Shown here in pieces: positions 63,449-64,000 of a stretch of DNA of 64,000 nt. Each line of letters begins with the position of its first letter. Within the stretch, counting starts at the first letter, position 1. The position numbers and the translations under genes were made by a program. The notes under the pieces were generated by a model. The model saw nothing but the letters and a program-made list of their open reading frames with translations. It was not told the DNA's origin and made no database searches. The stretch comes from Pseudomonas reidholzensis (lineage in GTDB: Bacteria > Pseudomonadota > Gammaproteobacteria > Pseudomonadales > Pseudomonadaceae): positions 528,627 through 592,626 of the forward strand of contig NZ_UNOZ01000030.1 of NCBI RefSeq assembly GCF_900536025.1. The letters run 5' to 3'.

Positions 63449-64000
63449 ATGAGCGAAGTGGCATTAGTCGGCATCGACATCGGCAAGCACACCTTCCACC
63501 TGCATGCTCAGGATAGGTCCGGCCGGGAAGTGCTACGCAAGAAGTGCTCACGACAGCAATTAATGCGCTTTTTCTCCAACCATCCGGTATGCACCGTGGT
63601 GATGGAAGCCTGCGCTGGAGCGCATTACCTGGCGCGTGAACTGAAAGCTGCGGGGCACGATGCCAAGCTGATTTCCCCTCAGTTCGTGCGACCTTTCGTC
63701 AAAAGTAACAAGAACGATTTTGTCGACGCTCAAGCGATCTGCGAAGCCGCTTCTCGGCCAACGATGCGTTTCGTCGCGGCCAAGACTGTGGAGCAGCAGA
63801 CGCTTTCAGTCTCACACCGGATTCGTGAATCGCTGATCCGCGACCGCACCAAGACGGTGAACCAGATGCATGGATTCTTGCTCGAGTTCGGCATCAGCCT
63901 GCCGACCGGGCTGGCAGTCGTCAAACGGCTAGCCTCGATCCTTGAGGAACACGACCTGCCTGTGCGCCTCATCGCTTTGCTGCAGCGCCAGCACGACCAT
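63449..64000 (+). CDS. IS110-family transposase, partial at right edge
   Basis: 184 residues visible from ATG 63449 with GGAG upstream. DEDD-type RuvC-like catalytic domain: Asp10 in LVGIDIGKHTF, Glu53 in VVMEACAGAHY, Asp90 and Asp93 in KSNKNDFVDAQAI. The C-terminal Tnp20 domain with its catalytic Ser lies beyond the edge. IS110 elements use a bridge RNA to choose targets and in Pseudomonas often insert in REP-type repeats. Confidence 0.95.
   Translation, partial: MSEVALVGIDIGKHTFHLHAQDRSGREVLRKKCSRQQLMRFFSNHPVCTVVMEACAGAHYLARELKAAGHDAKLISPQFVRPFVKSNKNDFVDAQAICEAASRPTMRFVAAKTVEQQTLSVSHRIRESLIRDRTKTVNQMHGFLLEFGISLPTGLAVVKRLASILEEHDLPVRLIALLQRQHDH

Larger units (their letters stand above)
63375..64000 (+). 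mobile_element. IS110-family insertion sequence, left end (partial)
   Basis: The left boundary is taken at the break in the dispersed repeat at 63374/63375. The non-coding left end is only about 74 bases and holds a hairpin (63398-63420); the transposase starts at 63449. A short left end suggests the IS1111-like layout, where the bridge RNA is encoded at the other end. The right end is outside the window. Confidence 0.85.

Overview
The window looks like a chromosomal segment of a Pseudomonas of the P. putida group. It is GC-rich with strong GC3 bias. It carries Pseudomonas-type REP palindromes, a tRNA-Gly/tRNA-Glu cluster, and the gene order sagS-like kinase / gpx / msrB / alaA / htpX / tpm known from Pseudomonas chromosomes. 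All identifications were made by reading translations and motifs; no database was searched.

Region 1 (1-13154) is accessory. A minus-strand gene running off the left edge may be a TULIP/P47-like lipid-binding protein. It faces a large RHS/YD-repeat (TcC-like) toxin gene that is split by a frameshift and has a G9 tract in its C-terminal tip. Then come two related proteins with Ig-like repeats flanking an autotransporter. These genes have separate leaders and hairpin terminators. Region 2 (13155-13865) is a five-gene tRNA operon (Glu-Gly-Glu-Gly-Gly in transcription order) with a sigma70 promoter and a strong terminator.

Region 3 (14105-31780) is mostly core: methionine-sulfoxide repair (msrC, msrB), glutathione peroxidase, a SagS-like hybrid kinase, alanine transaminase, HtpX protease, thiopurine methyltransferase, a DODA-type dioxygenase, a PepSY protein, the carboxynorspermidine pathway (nspC plus a dehydrogenase), a second signal peptidase II, a GNAT-like protein with a small partner, and malate:quinone oxidoreductase. 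Region 4 (31964-34061) is a radical-SAM plus DUF4130 pair behind a LexA-like box, so it is probably an SOS-induced DNA repair operon. It is followed by a Fur-box TonB-dependent siderophore receptor and an AraC regulator.

Region 5 (37613-42803) is an organosulfur operon behind a sigma54-type promoter: an SfnB-like flavoprotein, a flavin-dependent monooxygenase, and a MetI/MetQ/MetN-type ABC transporter. Region 6 (42800-54068) holds a LysR regulator, an EamA exporter, an FMN-binding protein, an SDR with an altered active site, a UvrA-like ATPase, the pqiA-pqiA-pqiB-pqiC lipid-transport operon, an orphan SMI1/KNR4 protein and a P-loop kinase-like protein.

Region 7 (54292-57833) is a compact three-gene envelope operon that I cannot assign to a known pathway: a PEGA-like/coiled-coil secreted protein, a DUF4105 lipoprotein and a coiled-coil periplasmic protein. 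Region 8 (57860-63288) is nikR divergent from nikABCDE, with a clear NikR operator between them. The window ends inside an IS110-family element that has inserted into a copy of a dispersed repeat; another copy lies at about 24.1-24.4 kb.
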